NCBI RefSeq assembly: GCF_001028135.1
Contig: NZ_LDNM01000082.1
Coordinates: 1-64,000 of the forward strand
Direction: 5' to 3'
Length of the DNA stretch: 64,000 bases
DNA from: Xenorhabdus griffiniae
GTDB lineage: Bacteria > Pseudomonadota > Gammaproteobacteria > Enterobacterales > Enterobacteriaceae
The notes under the pieces are model-generated. The model searched no databases. It was not told where the DNA came from and saw only the letters and a list, made by a program, of their open reading frames with translations. A program made the translations under genes and the position numbers. Every line of letters starts with the position of its first letter. The stretch's first letter is position 1. This document shows positions 40,779 to 49,877 of this stretch, one piece after another.

Positions 40779-40922
40779 ATGAAAACTGAAACCCTGCCTA
40801 TTAAGCGAGAGCAGTTACTGAAAAAAGTAAATAAAATCATTAAGAAACACGAAGATTTTATACACGGTATGTACGCAGAGCGCGTAGAACAAAGAGGTGG
40901 AACATCATCCCTGACTGGTTAA
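40779..40922 (+). CDS. yciN: shortened YciN-like protein (C-terminal half missing)
   Basis: A 47-residue open frame with AAGGAG at ideal spacing. Residues 1-40 match the start of E. coli YciN (83 residues): a TLPIKREQLLKKVNKIIKKH segment and then HED, G and VEQRGG line up with the family. The frame then ends with SLTG and TAA where the family continues for about 36 more residues. No downstream frame restores the missing part. The position between topA and sohB is that of E. coli yciN. It is either a genuine truncated relic that is still translated or a decaying gene; the function of YciN is not established. Confidence 0.75.
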   Translation: MKTETLPIKREQLLKKVNKIIKKHEDFIHGMYAERVEQRGGTSSLTG

Positions 40923-40924
40923 TA

Positions 40925-40980
40925 AATATGCGGGTAATAAAGGATAGATAACTCTCTTCTATTTATCTTACCCGCATATT
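40925..40980. terminator. long hairpin between yciN and sohB
   Basis: AATATGCGGGTAA (40925-40937) pairs perfectly with TTACCCGCATATT (40968-40980); AGATAA/TTATCT inside extends it. Read on the minus strand it is followed by TATT, so it can end sohB; on the plus strand it ends yciN. Confidence 0.75.
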
Positions 40981-41013
40981 ATCTGCGGTAGTTTTCGATA
41001 ACTGATTTTTCCG

Positions 41014-42060
41014 TTACAACAAAGGTTTTTCTCCCCTTTGCCACCAACGCATAAACAATTTGTCAACGTTCTCCATCGCGCTCCCCATAAAACGGTCTAT
41101 GGCACGTTTGCGGCGATAATAATTGACGCCGATTACTTCACAATGTTCAATTTTTTCAATCAGAAAATCATCACTGACACCCACATCATCAATCAACCCA
41201 CTCTCTTTTGCTTGTGTACCGTACCAATACTCACCAGTGGCTACGTTTTCCACATCCAGAGAGGGACGGTATTGATGGATAAATGATTTAAATAACTTAT
41301 GCGTTTCGTTCAAATCTTCCTGAAATTTCTTGCGTCCCTGTTCAGTATTCTCTCCCAAAACAGTCAGGGTACGTTTATATTCACCAGCAGTATGCAATTC
41401 AACATCAATATCATTTTTCTTCAATAACCTATGAATATTGGGTAATTGAGCCACAACACCAATGGAACCGATAATGGCAAACGGTGCAGCAATAATGCGA
41501 TCAGCCACACAAGCCATCATGTATCCACCACTTGCTGCTACTTTATCTACGGCAATTGTCAGGCGTATCCCTTTTTGCCGCAAACGAACCAATTGAGATG
41601 CTGCCAGTCCATATCCATGAACCACACCACCAGGACTTTCCAGTCGCAGCAAAACTTCATCTTTTTTATCAGCCACAGCCAATACCGCACTGATCTCTTC
41701 GCGGAGTGACTCCACCTCACGGGCATCCATACTGCCGTTAAAGTCCAAAACATAAAGATTCGGCTTCTGTATACCTTTCTGACCCGTTTTGGCTTCTGCT
41801 TTTTTCTGTTTAGCGTCACTTTTTTGTTGTTTTTTTAATGCTTTTTGCCAAATTTTTTGTTCTGCCTCACTCATTCGAGCCTGCTGCATCTGATGCTGCC
41901 TTTCCTGATATGCCTTACCAAGATTGGTCAGCTTTAATTCCCCTTTGTGCATTGTCTTACGTACACCTAATCCGATACAAACAACCGTCAGAATGGTGAT
42001 TGCTAAAACCACCGTGAGCACTTTGGCTAAGAACAATCCGTATAGAGACAAATATTCCAC
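41014..42060 (-). CDS. sohB: inner-membrane serine peptidase SohB (S49 family)
   Basis: A 348-residue S49 peptidase (E. coli SohB 349). An N-terminal membrane segment (about 8-32) is followed by a charged coiled region (50-95) and the peptidase domain. Ser177 (AASGGYMMAC) and Lys229 (TAGEYKR) form the expected Ser-Lys catalytic pair. The start is GTG 42060 with AAGGTGG. It is a SppA-like enzyme thought to digest membrane-associated peptides in the periplasm; its natural substrate is not well known. Confidence 0.95.
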   Translation of the reverse strand: MEYLSLYGLFLAKVLTVVLAITILTVVCIGLGVRKTMHKGELKLTNLGKAYQERQHQMQQARMSEAEQKIWQKALKKQQKSDAKQKKAEAKTGQKGIQKPNLYVLDFNGSMDAREVESLREEISAVLAVADKKDEVLLRLESPGGVVHGYGLAASQLVRLRQKGIRLTIAVDKVAASGGYMMACVADRIIAAPFAIIGSIGVVAQLPNIHRLLKKNDIDVELHTAGEYKRTLTVLGENTEQGRKKFQEDLNETHKLFKSFIHQYRPSLDVENVATGEYWYGTQAKESGLIDDVGVSDDFLIEKIEHCEVIGVNYYRRKRAIDRFMGSAMENVDKLFMRWWQRGEKPLL

Positions 42061-42294
42061 AGATCCACCTTTATTAATTTATAATGAACAATAATATGTT
42101 TCATTCTAACTAAAAACCGAACGCCTTGCCCTAACAGTTTGCTTAACCCTATCTCAATTGAAATGACGCTCTTTTACCCATTTTTCACTCAATGCTGGCA
42201 AATTTGACGGGAACCTTAAGTTTTGTTCTGATGATGATCTGCCATCCTGAAATGGCGGGTCATAGATCCACAAGCAATATAGGAAGATTGTTCG

Positions 42295-43059
42295 ATGTTT
42301 AATTACCAACCAAATAGTCATCTACTGCAACAAAAAATTATTCTAGTAACCGGTGCTGGCGATGGCATCGGACGTGAAGCCGCACTGACCTATGCCCGCC
42401 ACGGTGCGCAGGTTATTTTACTGGGACGTACTACCGCAAAACTGGACGCAGTCAGGCAGCAAATTGCAAATGATGGTGGTTTACCAGCTGACATGTATAC
42501 GATGGATCTGCTGACCGTGACCGCAGAAGAATGCCAAATTTTCGCCAATGATCTGGCACAGCGCTATTCACGTTTGGATGGCGTCTTGCACAACGCGGGG
42601 CTTCTTGGTGCTGTTTCTCCTATCTCAGAACAGCCTGTTCAGCTTTGGCATGAAGTGATGCAAGTGAATGTCAACGCCACTTTTATGCTGACTCAGGCAT
42701 TGCTCCCTCTGTTATTACAATCCACCAGCGCTTCTTTGGTGTTCACCAGCTCCAGTGTCGGCCGTGAGGGCAGACGTGGTTGGGGGGCCTATGCTGTTTC
42801 CAAATTTGCTACAGAAGGCCTAATGCAAGTTTTGGCACAAGAATATCGGGATACTTCCCTGCGTATCAACTGCATCAATCCCGGAGGAACACGTACCAAC
42901 ATGCGAGCAAATGCTTTTCCTGATGAAAATTCCGCTAAGTTAAAAACACCAGCGGATATTATGCCCGTCTATCTTTATGTAATGGGAGATGACAGCCGAA
43001 ATGATTCCGGCATCAGTTTTGATGCTCAACCCGGACGTAAAGCGGGACCTGCCGAATAA
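42295..43059 (+). CDS. yciK: short-chain oxidoreductase YciK
   Basis: A 254-residue SDR protein (E. coli YciK 252). The cofactor motif TGAGDGIG is at 19-26, HNAG near 97-100, and the catalytic Tyr166/Lys170 pair is in GAYAVSKFA. The substrate is unknown. AGGAAG precedes the ATG. Its stop codon overlaps the btuR start by one base, so the two are translationally coupled, as in E. coli. Confidence 0.95.
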   Translation: MFNYQPNSHLLQQKIILVTGAGDGIGREAALTYARHGAQVILLGRTTAKLDAVRQQIANDGGLPADMYTMDLLTVTAEECQIFANDLAQRYSRLDGVLHNAGLLGAVSPISEQPVQLWHEVMQVNVNATFMLTQALLPLLLQSTSASLVFTSSSVGREGRRGWGAYAVSKFATEGLMQVLAQEYRDTSLRINCINPGGTRTNMRANAFPDENSAKLKTPADIMPVYLYVMGDDSRNDSGISFDAQPGRKAGPAE

Positions 43060-43655
43060 TGACCAGAAATAACAGCCAGTACCAGAAAAGGCAACAACGC
43101 CTGAAAGAAAAAATCGATGCCCGCATTGAAGCAGCACAACAAGAACGAGGGATTGTCATTGTGTTCACTGGAAACGGTAAAGGAAAAACGACCGCAGCAC
43201 TTGGCACAGTGACTCGTGCAATCGGACACGGCCAACGTGCTGGTGTTATCCAATTTATCAAAGGAACATGGGAAAGCGGCGAAAGGAACTTGCTGATACA
43301 GCAAGGTGTTGAATTTCATGTGATGGCAACAGGTTTCACCTGGGAGACTCAAAATCGCGAATCAGACACAGCAGCCTGCCAAATAGCCTGGCAACATGCT
43401 GTGGCAATGCTATCTGATCCTTCATTACACCTTGTCGTGCTGGATGAATTAACCTATATGGTCAGTTATGGTTACTTAGAACTCACTGATGTTCTGGCTG
43501 CCCTTAAACAGCGTCCGGCTCATCAAAGTGTGATTATCACTGGCAGAGGATGTCATCGAGAATTACTGGAATATGCCGATACGATTACGGAAATGCGTCC
43601 GGCAAAACATGCGTTTAATGCCGGAATCAAGGCACAAAAAGGCATTGATTGGTAA
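43059..43655 (+). CDS. btuR: cob(I)yrinic acid a,c-diamide adenosyltransferase BtuR
   Basis: A 198-residue CobA/CobO-type ATP:corrinoid adenosyltransferase that attaches the adenosyl group of ATP to reduced cobalt corrinoids, making the coenzyme form of B12. The P-loop GNGKGKTT is at 38-45, and FIKGTWESGE and VLDELTYMVSYGY are conserved family segments. It is coupled to yciK. Other cobalamin genes are not in the window, so a salvage role is likely. Confidence 0.96.
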   Translation: MTRNNSQYQKRQQRLKEKIDARIEAAQQERGIVIVFTGNGKGKTTAALGTVTRAIGHGQRAGVIQFIKGTWESGERNLLIQQGVEFHVMATGFTWETQNRESDTAACQIAWQHAVAMLSDPSLHLVVLDELTYMVSYGYLELTDVLAALKQRPAHQSVIITGRGCHRELLEYADTITEMRPAKHAFNAGIKAQKGIDW

Positions 43656-43661
43656 ATGAAT

Positions 43662-43713
43662 CCGCTGTTTCATATCTCGTTTAGATAAATGTTGATATAA
43701 GCTGAAACAGCGG
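43662..43713. terminator. hairpin between btuR and rluB
   Basis: CCGCTGTTTCA (43662-43672) pairs perfectly with TGAAACAGCGG (43703-43713), with extra inner pairing ATATC/GATAT. It lies between converging genes; there is no strong T tract. Confidence 0.6.
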
Positions 43714-43723
43714 CTTAAGCGTA

Positions 43724-44647
43724 TTAACGACCTTTAGATGTCGTCGTCTTCCCTGCATTCTGACGAGAGCTGCTTGCAGGACGTTTCCCTGCCGGACGGG
43801 ATGCAACCTGAGTATGTCGTCTTACCGCACGGCGGATCTGATTAGCCTTAACGCGACGTTGATCACGTCCAACTGCGACTTTGGTCATAATCTCTTCATC
43901 CAAATCAACCAACTGGCGTAAATAGTTAGTCTGTTCCAACCCCAATTCAGTCCAGCCACCACGTGGCAAACCTTTCGGCAGATTGATATCGCCATAACGC
44001 ACACGGATCAGGCGGCTAACTTGCACACCAACGGCTTCCCATAAGCGTCTGACTTCGCGATTACGACCTTCTGTCAGAGTGACGTTATACCATTGGTTGA
44101 TACCTTCTCCGCCTTTAAACGCAATGGTCTTAAATGAAGCCGGGCCATCTTCCAGTTGTACACCTTGTGTCAATTGACGGAGGTTTGCGCTATCTACTTC
44201 ACCGAACACACGAACTGCATATTCACGCTCAACTTCGCAGCTTGGGTGCATTAAACGGTTAGCCAATTCCCCATCGGTAGTAAACAACAACAACCCGCTG
44301 GTATTGATATCCAAACGCCCTACCGCAATCCAGCGTGCGCCCTGCATTTTTGGCAGACGATCAAACACCGTCGGACGACCTTCAGGATCATGGCGAGTAC
44401 ACAATTCCCCTTCCGGTTTATAATAAGCTAAAACACGGCAAACTGTTTTCTGTGGCTCTTTGATATTTAAGATCCGTCCGTCCAGACGAATTTTTACTGA
44501 GGGCTTAATTTCAATTCGATCACCCAACGTTGCGATCTTACCATCAATGCTAATGCGACCTTGTTGGATATACCCCTCGATTTCGCGACGGGAACCATGA
44601 CCAGAACGGGCAAGAACTTTTTGTAACTTTTCTGTTTTATCGCTCAT
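43724..44647 (-). CDS. rluB: 23S rRNA pseudouridine(2605) synthase RluB
   Basis: A 307-residue pseudouridine synthase. An N-terminal S4 RNA-binding domain (about 5-60, [19 protein letters not shown]) is followed by the RsuA/RluB catalytic domain with Asp113 in [14 protein letters not shown]. The C-terminal basic tail (from about 250) is rich in Arg, Ala and Ser, as in E. coli RluB. It modifies U2605 of 23S rRNA in the peptidyl transferase region. AGAGG precedes ATG 44647. Confidence 0.95.
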   Translation of the reverse strand: MSDKTEKLQKVLARSGHGSRREIEGYIQQGRISIDGKIATLGDRIEIKPSVKIRLDGRILNIKEPQKTVCRVLAYYKPEGELCTRHDPEGRPTVFDRLPKMQGARWIAVGRLDINTSGLLLFTTDGELANRLMHPSCEVEREYAVRVFGEVDSANLRQLTQGVQLEDGPASFKTIAFKGGEGINQWYNVTLTEGRNREVRRLWEAVGVQVSRLIRVRYGDINLPKGLPRGGWTELGLEQTNYLRQLVDLDEEIMTKVAVGRDQRRVKANQIRRAVRRHTQVASRPAGKRPASSSRQNAGKTTTSKGR

Positions 44648-44728
44648 TGAGCAACCTCTATTGTCGCCTTCACAGGCGTCGTGATACTAAATAAAAATTG
44701 AATCGTATACTTTAAAAAAACGTACACT

Positions 44729-45349
44729 TTATAAAAAAGGGATTACATCACCTTCGCCTTCACGAAGAATGACTGGTGAATCCCCAGTTAAATCCACTAC
44801 CGTCGTCGGTTGCTGCCCAAGATAACCACCGTGAATGATTAAATCAACTTGTTTACCCAAAGTATCCTTAATCTCTTCAGGATCAGATTCAGCAAAATCA
44901 TTTCCAGGCAAAATCAAGCTACATGACATCAGTGGTTCACGCATCTTTTCCAGCAGTGCTAACGCAATAGGATTAGAAGGAACGCGCAGGCCAATAGTCT
45001 TACGTTTTTCGTTCATCAAGCGGCGCGGTACTTCTTTTGTCGCCTGTAAAATAAAAGTGTAATTGCCTGGCGTGTTATTTTTGATCAACCTGAACGCCTG
45101 ATTATCTACATGGGCATAAGTGGCAATTTCAGACAAATCACGACACATCAACGTAAAATTGTGGCGTCCTTCCAATTGGCGGATACGGCATATACGGGTC
45201 ATAGCCTCTTTATTTTCAAGGCAACAACCCATGGCATAACCTGAATCAGTCGGATAGATGACAACTCCGCCCTTTTTCAGTACATCCACACTTTGGTCAA
45301 TAAGACGGACTTGTGGATTGTCAGGGTGGATATAAAAAAACTGGCTCAT
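44729..45349 (-). CDS. yciO: YciO, Sua5/YrdC-domain protein
   Basis: A 206-residue YrdC-like protein, equal in length to E. coli YciO. MSQFFYIHPDNPQ, YPTDSGYAMGC, KRKTIGLRVPSNPIA and IHGGYLGQQPTTVVDL are shared. Relatives TsaC/Sua5 make threonylcarbamoyl-AMP for tRNA t6A; YciO is a paralog with less clear activity. AGAGG lies 8 bases before ATG 45349; the open frame further upstream overlaps rnm. It follows rnm by 19 bases. Confidence 0.95.
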   Translation of the reverse strand: MSQFFYIHPDNPQVRLIDQSVDVLKKGGVVIYPTDSGYAMGCCLENKEAMTRICRIRQLEGRHNFTLMCRDLSEIATYAHVDNQAFRLIKNNTPGNYTFILQATKEVPRRLMNEKRKTIGLRVPSNPIALALLEKMREPLMSCSLILPGNDFAESDPEEIKDTLGKQVDLIIHGGYLGQQPTTVVDLTGDSPVILREGEGDVIPFL

Positions 45350-45368
45350 ACAAATAACCTCTATACTT

Positions 45369-46241
45369 CTATGCAGCCCCACGCCGTGACCAGTCGTGCC
45401 ATATCGGTACAACATCACCGGGTAACCACAAATTGCGCCCAAGTTCTATCCATGAACAAGGTTGGTGAAAATCCGATCCTAATGATACTTTCAACCCATA
45501 TTCTCTTGCCAGTTGACCAAGTTGCTGTCTTTCATTAGGGGCTTGCTGGCACTGGGCAACTTCCATTGCATCACCACCATGTTGTTTAAACCAAACTATT
45601 AACCGTTTTAGCCACTTCGTCGACAAATTATACCTACCGGGATGAGCAATTATAGCTTGTCCCCCTGCCTGGTGAATGGTTTCAATAGCTTGCTCAATTG
45701 TACACCATTGCGGTGGGACATAACCGATTTTTCCCTTTACCAGATATTTTTTGAACACTTTCGGGATAGTCGGTACAACTCCCGCCTCGACCAAATAACG
45801 GGCAAAATGACCTCGAGTGACTTGTCCACCATTGGCTAATCTGGATGCCCCTTCCCAGGCATCAGCAATACCTGCTTTGGCCAACCGTTGCCCCATTTCA
45901 ATACCCCGCTGTTGCCTTAAATCAACCTGATGCGCTAATAACTTCCTTAAGGAAATAGCGTTGATATCAATATGTAAGCCAACGATATGAATTTCCAGAT
46001 TTTGCCATAATGTCGAAATTTCAACGCCGGGTATCAAAGTTAATGGCAAATTATTTTGCTGAATATGGTTTAAAGCAGACGGAATACCCTCCGTCGTATC
46101 ATGATCGGTGATGGCCAGTACATCAATCCCCATAGCAATGGCTCTGTCCACGAGCTGCTCAGGTGATAAAACGCCATCTGAAGCGGTCGTATGGCTATGC
46201 AGATCATAGCGTTTTGTCATTTCACTGGCGGCTTCAGTCAT
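45369..46241 (-). CDS. rnm: PHP-domain nuclease/phosphatase Rnm (YciV)
   Basis: A 290-residue PHP-domain protein (E. coli YciV/Rnm 293), described as a 5'-3' exoribonuclease that matures 5S rRNA and as a 3',5'-nucleoside bisphosphate phosphatase. The metal ligands lie in YDLHSHTTASDG (His15, His17), ITDHDTTEGI, GVEIST, AHPGRYNLS and GSDFHQP. CAGG lies before the ATG. It forms an operon with yciO, divergent from trp. Confidence 0.94.
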   Translation of the reverse strand: MTEAASEMTKRYDLHSHTTASDGVLSPEQLVDRAIAMGIDVLAITDHDTTEGIPSALNHIQQNNLPLTLIPGVEISTLWQNLEIHIVGLHIDINAISLRKLLAHQVDLRQQRGIEMGQRLAKAGIADAWEGASRLANGGQVTRGHFARYLVEAGVVPTIPKVFKKYLVKGKIGYVPPQWCTIEQAIETIHQAGGQAIIAHPGRYNLSTKWLKRLIVWFKQHGGDAMEVAQCQQAPNERQQLGQLAREYGLKVSLGSDFHQPCSWIELGRNLWLPGDVVPIWHDWSRRGAA

Positions 46242-46403
46242 TGTTTTTTTACCTGTTTTTCGGGTGGGGAAAAAGGCACTATCGATTAAGTGATATGCAG
46301 CGCTATCAAGCGCAAGGCGCTAATGATAACACAAGAGTAAAGTTCAAGAGGCGAGTTTGTTGAAACAATGATAATGAATGTGGTTTGCAAACATAAAAAA
46401 TCA

Positions 46404-46438
46404 TTGACAAGCAACCATCGAACTAGTTTACTAGTACA
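46404..46438 (+). promoter_or_regulatory. trp promoter and TrpR operator
   Basis: The -35 TTGACA (46404-46409), a 17-base spacer and -10 TTTACT (46427-46432) overlap an operator, CGAACTAGTTTACTAGTACA (46419-46438), that differs little from the E. coli trp operator. TrpR with bound tryptophan should repress here. Confidence 0.93.
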
Positions 46439-46508
46439 TAGGTTAACTGAAACACTCTTTATTAAAAAAACTTAACTAAAAAACTATTGAACTGATGAGG
46501 CACTCGAA

Positions 46509-46589
46509 ATGAGCGTATTTATGCAAACTAAGCAGTCAAAGCGTTGGTGGCACAACTTCCCAGTCAGGGCGGTTGGCTCGCGCACATAA
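46509..46589 (+). CDS. trpL: trp operon leader peptide TrpL
   Basis: A 26-residue leader peptide (MSVFMQTKQSKRWWHNF then PVRAVGSRT) with tandem tryptophan codons at residues 13-14, whose slow reading under tryptophan shortage drives attenuation. GAGG is 8 bases before ATG 46509; a second ATG is at 46521. It is longer than the 14-residue E. coli leader, and its stop codon lies further into the attenuator. Confidence 0.9.
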   Translation: MSVFMQTKQSKRWWHNFPVRAVGSRT

Positions 46590-46641
46590 GTTAAGAATAG
46601 ATACGCAAGTGCCAAAACCCGCCCTAAGAGGCGGGTTTTTT
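46566..46641 (+). terminator. trp attenuator (alternative antiterminator/terminator hairpins)
   Basis: The terminator stem AAAACCCGCC (46614-46623)/GGCGGGTTTT (46630-46639) is followed by T's to 46641. AGGGCGG (46566-46572), inside trpL after the Trp codons, is exactly complementary to CCGCCCT (46619-46625), giving the antiterminator pairing. Confidence 0.9.
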
Positions 46642-46665
46642 ATGAATAAAGATTAGAAACGGGGT

Positions 46666-48231
46666 ATGAAGATGACAGGCAAAGAATTTAATATTTCTAT
46701 AAATCAGGTAGATACCCTCTATCAGACAGATCCGACACTGCTTTTTCATCAACTTTGTAGTAATCGCCCAGCAACGTTATTGCTGGATTCGGCTGAAATT
46801 CACAGTAAAAAGAATCTCAAAAGCATCCTGATCATTGATAGTGCTATGCGCATTACAGCCAACGGGCGTCAAGTTACTTTTGAAGCACTCACTGAAAATG
46901 GCCAAAACCTGATCCCGATACTCGCTAATTTACTTTCAGACAAAGCCCAATTAGATGTAGAGCCACAGGTTATGCGAGTACGGTTTCCTGCTATTGAGCG
47001 CAATCTGGACGAAGATAGCCGGCTAAAATCCGATTCCGTTTTTGACGCATTACGTGCCCTGGCAGCATTAGCATCCTTCTCAGACGCTCCCGATGCCATT
47101 TTTGTTGGTGGATTGTTTGCTTACGATTTAGTCGCCGGGTTTGAACCATTGCCGACAGTAGAAGATCACCAGCGCTGCCCTGATTTCTGTTTTTATCTCG
47201 CAGAAGTGCTATTAGTGATCGATCATCAAGATAAACACTCACGTCTGCAAACTTCATTGTTTGGCGAATCCGATTCAGAAAGAAAACGCCTTAAAAAACG
47301 TTTAACAACCTTAGTTGCCGCCATTTCAGCCCCACTTCAGCCACTCTTACCTGTCACACTGCCCGGTATTACTGTTGGCTGCAACCAAAGTGATGAACAA
47401 TACGCAAATATCGTGCGCCAACTACAGCAATTTATCCGCCAAGGGGATATTTTTCAGGTCGTTCCATCACGTCGTTTCACCTTGCCATGCCCTTCTCCTC
47501 TGAGCGCTTATCATGTTTTGAAAAAACAAAACCCAAGCCCTTATATGTTTTTTATGCAAGATCAGGATTTTTGCCTGTTTGGGGCTTCACCAGAAAGTGC
47601 GCTTAAATATGATGCCGACAACCGCCAGATCGAAATTTATCCGATAGCCGGTACTCGACCACGTGGACGCGATAACAACGGAGAATTGGATGCCGATCTT
47701 GATAGCCGAATTGAACTGGAAATGCGCACAGATGCTAAAGAAATGTCTGAGCATGTGATGTTAGTTGACTTGGCTCGCAACGATTTAGCCCGTATCTGCG
47801 AACCGGGCAGTCGATATGTCGCCGATTTAACCAAAGTCGATCGCTATTCATTTGTTATGCATCTGGTTTCTCGTGTTGTCGGCACACTCCGGCATGATTT
47901 AGATGTCTTCCATGCCTATCAAGCCTGCATGAATATGGGCACATTGACAGGGGCCCCTAAAGTTCGGGCGATGCAATTCATCGCAGAATATGAAGGTGAA
48001 CGGCGTGGCAGTTATGGCGGAGCCGTCGGTTACTTCACGGGCAATGGGGATTTTGACACCTGCATAGTGATCCGTTCTGCCTACGTGGAAAACAATCAAG
48101 CGACCATTCAGGTTGGAGTCGGTGTGGTACTGGATTCCATTCCTCAGTCAGAAGTAGATGAAACGCACAGTAAAGCCAGAGCCGTTATTCGTGCAATTGC
48201 ACAAGCGCATCATGTGGAGGTGACATTCTGA
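46666..48231 (+). CDS. trpE: anthranilate synthase component I TrpE
   Basis: A 521-residue chorismate-using subunit that makes anthranilate with ammonia supplied by TrpG. The feedback-tryptophan site LLLDSAEI (38-45) and the chorismate domain are present: [32 protein letters not shown] and [17 protein letters not shown]. Two starts are possible; GGGG is too close to ATG 46666 and better spaced for ATG 46672 (MTGKEF), which would lose two residues. The stop overlaps trpG (TGATG). Confidence 0.97.
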   Translation: MKMTGKEFNISINQVDTLYQTDPTLLFHQLCSNRPATLLLDSAEIHSKKNLKSILIIDSAMRITANGRQVTFEALTENGQNLIPILANLLSDKAQLDVEPQVMRVRFPAIERNLDEDSRLKSDSVFDALRALAALASFSDAPDAIFVGGLFAYDLVAGFEPLPTVEDHQRCPDFCFYLAEVLLVIDHQDKHSRLQTSLFGESDSERKRLKKRLTTLVAAISAPLQPLLPVTLPGITVGCNQSDEQYANIVRQLQQFIRQGDIFQVVPSRRFTLPCPSPLSAYHVLKKQNPSPYMFFMQDQDFCLFGASPESALKYDADNRQIEIYPIAGTRPRGRDNNGELDADLDSRIELEMRTDAKEMSEHVMLVDLARNDLARICEPGSRYVADLTKVDRYSFVMHLVSRVVGTLRHDLDVFHAYQACMNMGTLTGAPKVRAMQFIAEYEGERRGSYGGAVGYFTGNGDFDTCIVIRSAYVENNQATIQVGVGVVLDSIPQSEVDETHSKARAVIRAIAQAHHVEVTF

Positions 48232-48809
48232 TGGCTACTATTCTTTTACTTGATAATGCAGATTCCTTTACATATAACCTTGTGGATCAACTGCGTACTC
48301 ATGGTCACCATGTCGTTATTTACCGCAATACCGTGTTAGCAGACATCATTATTACCAAACTTAATGAGATGGAATCTCCTCTTTTGATGTTATCCCCCGG
48401 TCCAGGGAACCCCTCAGAGGCAGGCTGTATGCCTGAATTGCTCAGGCAAGTAACAGGCCAGATCCCGATAATCGGAATTTGTCTTGGACATCAGGCGATT
48501 ATTGAAGCTTACGGAGGAAAAGTCTCTGCTGCACAGGAAATTTTGCATGGCAAAGCCACATCAGCTATCCATGATGGGAAAAATATGTTTTCCGGCCTCC
48601 CAAATCCTTTGTCTGTCGCTCGTTACCATTCTCTTGCCGCTGTGCACACTCCGACAGCCCTGACTGTCTCTGCTTCATGCGGTGATATCGTGATGGCGGT
48701 GCGCCATGATGAGCACAAAGTTTGTGGTTTTCAGTTCCATCCCGAATCTATTTTGACTACACAAGGTGCCAAACTGCTTGAACAAACGCTAACCTGGGCA
48801 TTGAGCTAA
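48231..48809 (+). CDS. trpG: anthranilate synthase component II TrpG (glutamine amidotransferase)
   Basis: A 192-residue class I glutamine amidotransferase supplying ammonia to TrpE. Cys84 (GICLGHQ) is the nucleophile, and His and Glu of FQFHPES complete the triad. It is a stand-alone gene, whereas E. coli has it fused to trpD; a separate trpG is known in Serratia and relatives. It is coupled to trpE by one-base overlap. Confidence 0.97.
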   Translation: MATILLLDNADSFTYNLVDQLRTHGHHVVIYRNTVLADIIITKLNEMESPLLMLSPGPGNPSEAGCMPELLRQVTGQIPIIGICLGHQAIIEAYGGKVSAAQEILHGKATSAIHDGKNMFSGLPNPLSVARYHSLAAVHTPTALTVSASCGDIVMAVRHDEHKVCGFQFHPESILTTQGAKLLEQTLTWALS

Positions 48810-48812
48810 CAA

Positions 48813-48863
48813 TTAAAGGTCGTGAGTTTAAGGGTATCGAATTAAAGGCACTAAACTTAAAGG
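48813..48863 (+). repeat. four short direct repeats in the trpG-trpD gap
   Basis: TTAAAGG or TTAAGGG occurs at 48813, 48828, 48842 and 48857, spaced 15, 14 and 15 bases. Each copy contains an AAGG core like a ribosome-binding sequence. They fill the 63-base gap between trpG and trpD. Confidence 0.7.
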
Positions 48864-48872
48864 AATGGGAAG

Positions 48873-49877
48873 ATGCAGTTGATTTTTGACAAATTATTCA
48901 GTGCGCAAGCACTGACACAACAAGAAAGCCAACAGCTATTCACTGCCATTATTCATGGCGAGTTGAGCGATACACAACTGGCTGCTGTATTAATTAGCCT
49001 GAAGTTGCGGGGCGAGCAGCCACAAGAAATTGCGGGCGCAGCCCGGGCGTTCCTGGCAAACGCAGCCCCCTTTCCACGCCCCGATTACACATTTTGTGAT
49101 ATCGTCGGCACAGGTGGAGATGGTTCCAATAGCATCAATATTTCAACAGCCAGCGCTTTTATTGCTGCTGCCTGTGGCCTTAAGGTAGCAAAACATGGAA
49201 ATCGCAGTATTTCCAGTCGATCTGGCTCATCCGATTTATTAGCTGCATTCGGCATTGCATTGGATGCCCAGGCTGAAGAATCACGCAGAGCCTTAGATGA
49301 TATTGGTGTCTGTTTCCTGTTCGCACCTCAATATCACCGTGGATTCCGTCATGCGGTGCAAGTTCGCCAGCAACTAAAAACCCGAACATTATTTAATGTG
49401 CTTGGCCCGTTGATCAATCCGGCGCACCCTCCTGTGTCTCTTATCGGAGTCTATACTCCTGAATTAGTTGAACCGATAGCCCATACCTTACATGCCTTGG
49501 GTTATCAACGCGCCGCCGTTGTACACAGTGGCGGAATGGATGAAGTTGCTTTACATGCCCCAACCTATGTTGCAGAACTCAGTCACGGTGAGATTAATCA
49601 ATACCAGTTAACAGCAACCGATTTTGGCTTACCGGGCCATCCGATATCTTCACTGCAAGGTGGAACCCCAGAAGAGAATCGCGATATGCTGGCAATGTTA
49701 CTGCAAGGCCAGGGACGAAAGGCCCATGCTGATGCGGTAGCCGCAAATGTGGCTCTTTTGATGAAAATTCACGGACATGAAAATCTGCGAGAAAACACGC
49801 AACTGGCCCTTAATACTATTTACAGCGGCCAGGCTTATGAAAAAGTAACGGCATTGGCAGCAAGGACTCGATCATGA
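48873..49877 (+). CDS. trpD: anthranilate phosphoribosyltransferase TrpD
   Basis: A 334-residue enzyme joining anthranilate to PRPP. The diphosphate-binding [14 protein letters not shown] begins at residue 79; [17 protein letters not shown] and [10 protein letters not shown] are family blocks. It corresponds to the C-terminal part of the E. coli TrpGD fusion. GGGAAG lies directly before the ATG, so one of the preceding AAGG repeats may be the functional ribosome-binding site. It overlaps trpC by four bases. Confidence 0.97.
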   Translation: MQLIFDKLFSAQALTQQESQQLFTAIIHGELSDTQLAAVLISLKLRGEQPQEIAGAARAFLANAAPFPRPDYTFCDIVGTGGDGSNSINISTASAFIAAACGLKVAKHGNRSISSRSGSSDLLAAFGIALDAQAEESRRALDDIGVCFLFAPQYHRGFRHAVQVRQQLKTRTLFNVLGPLINPAHPPVSLIGVYTPELVEPIAHTLHALGYQRAAVVHSGGMDEVALHAPTYVAELSHGEINQYQLTATDFGLPGHPISSLQGGTPEENRDMLAMLLQGQGRKAHADAVAANVALLMKIHGHENLRENTQLALNTIYSGQAYEKVTALAARTRS

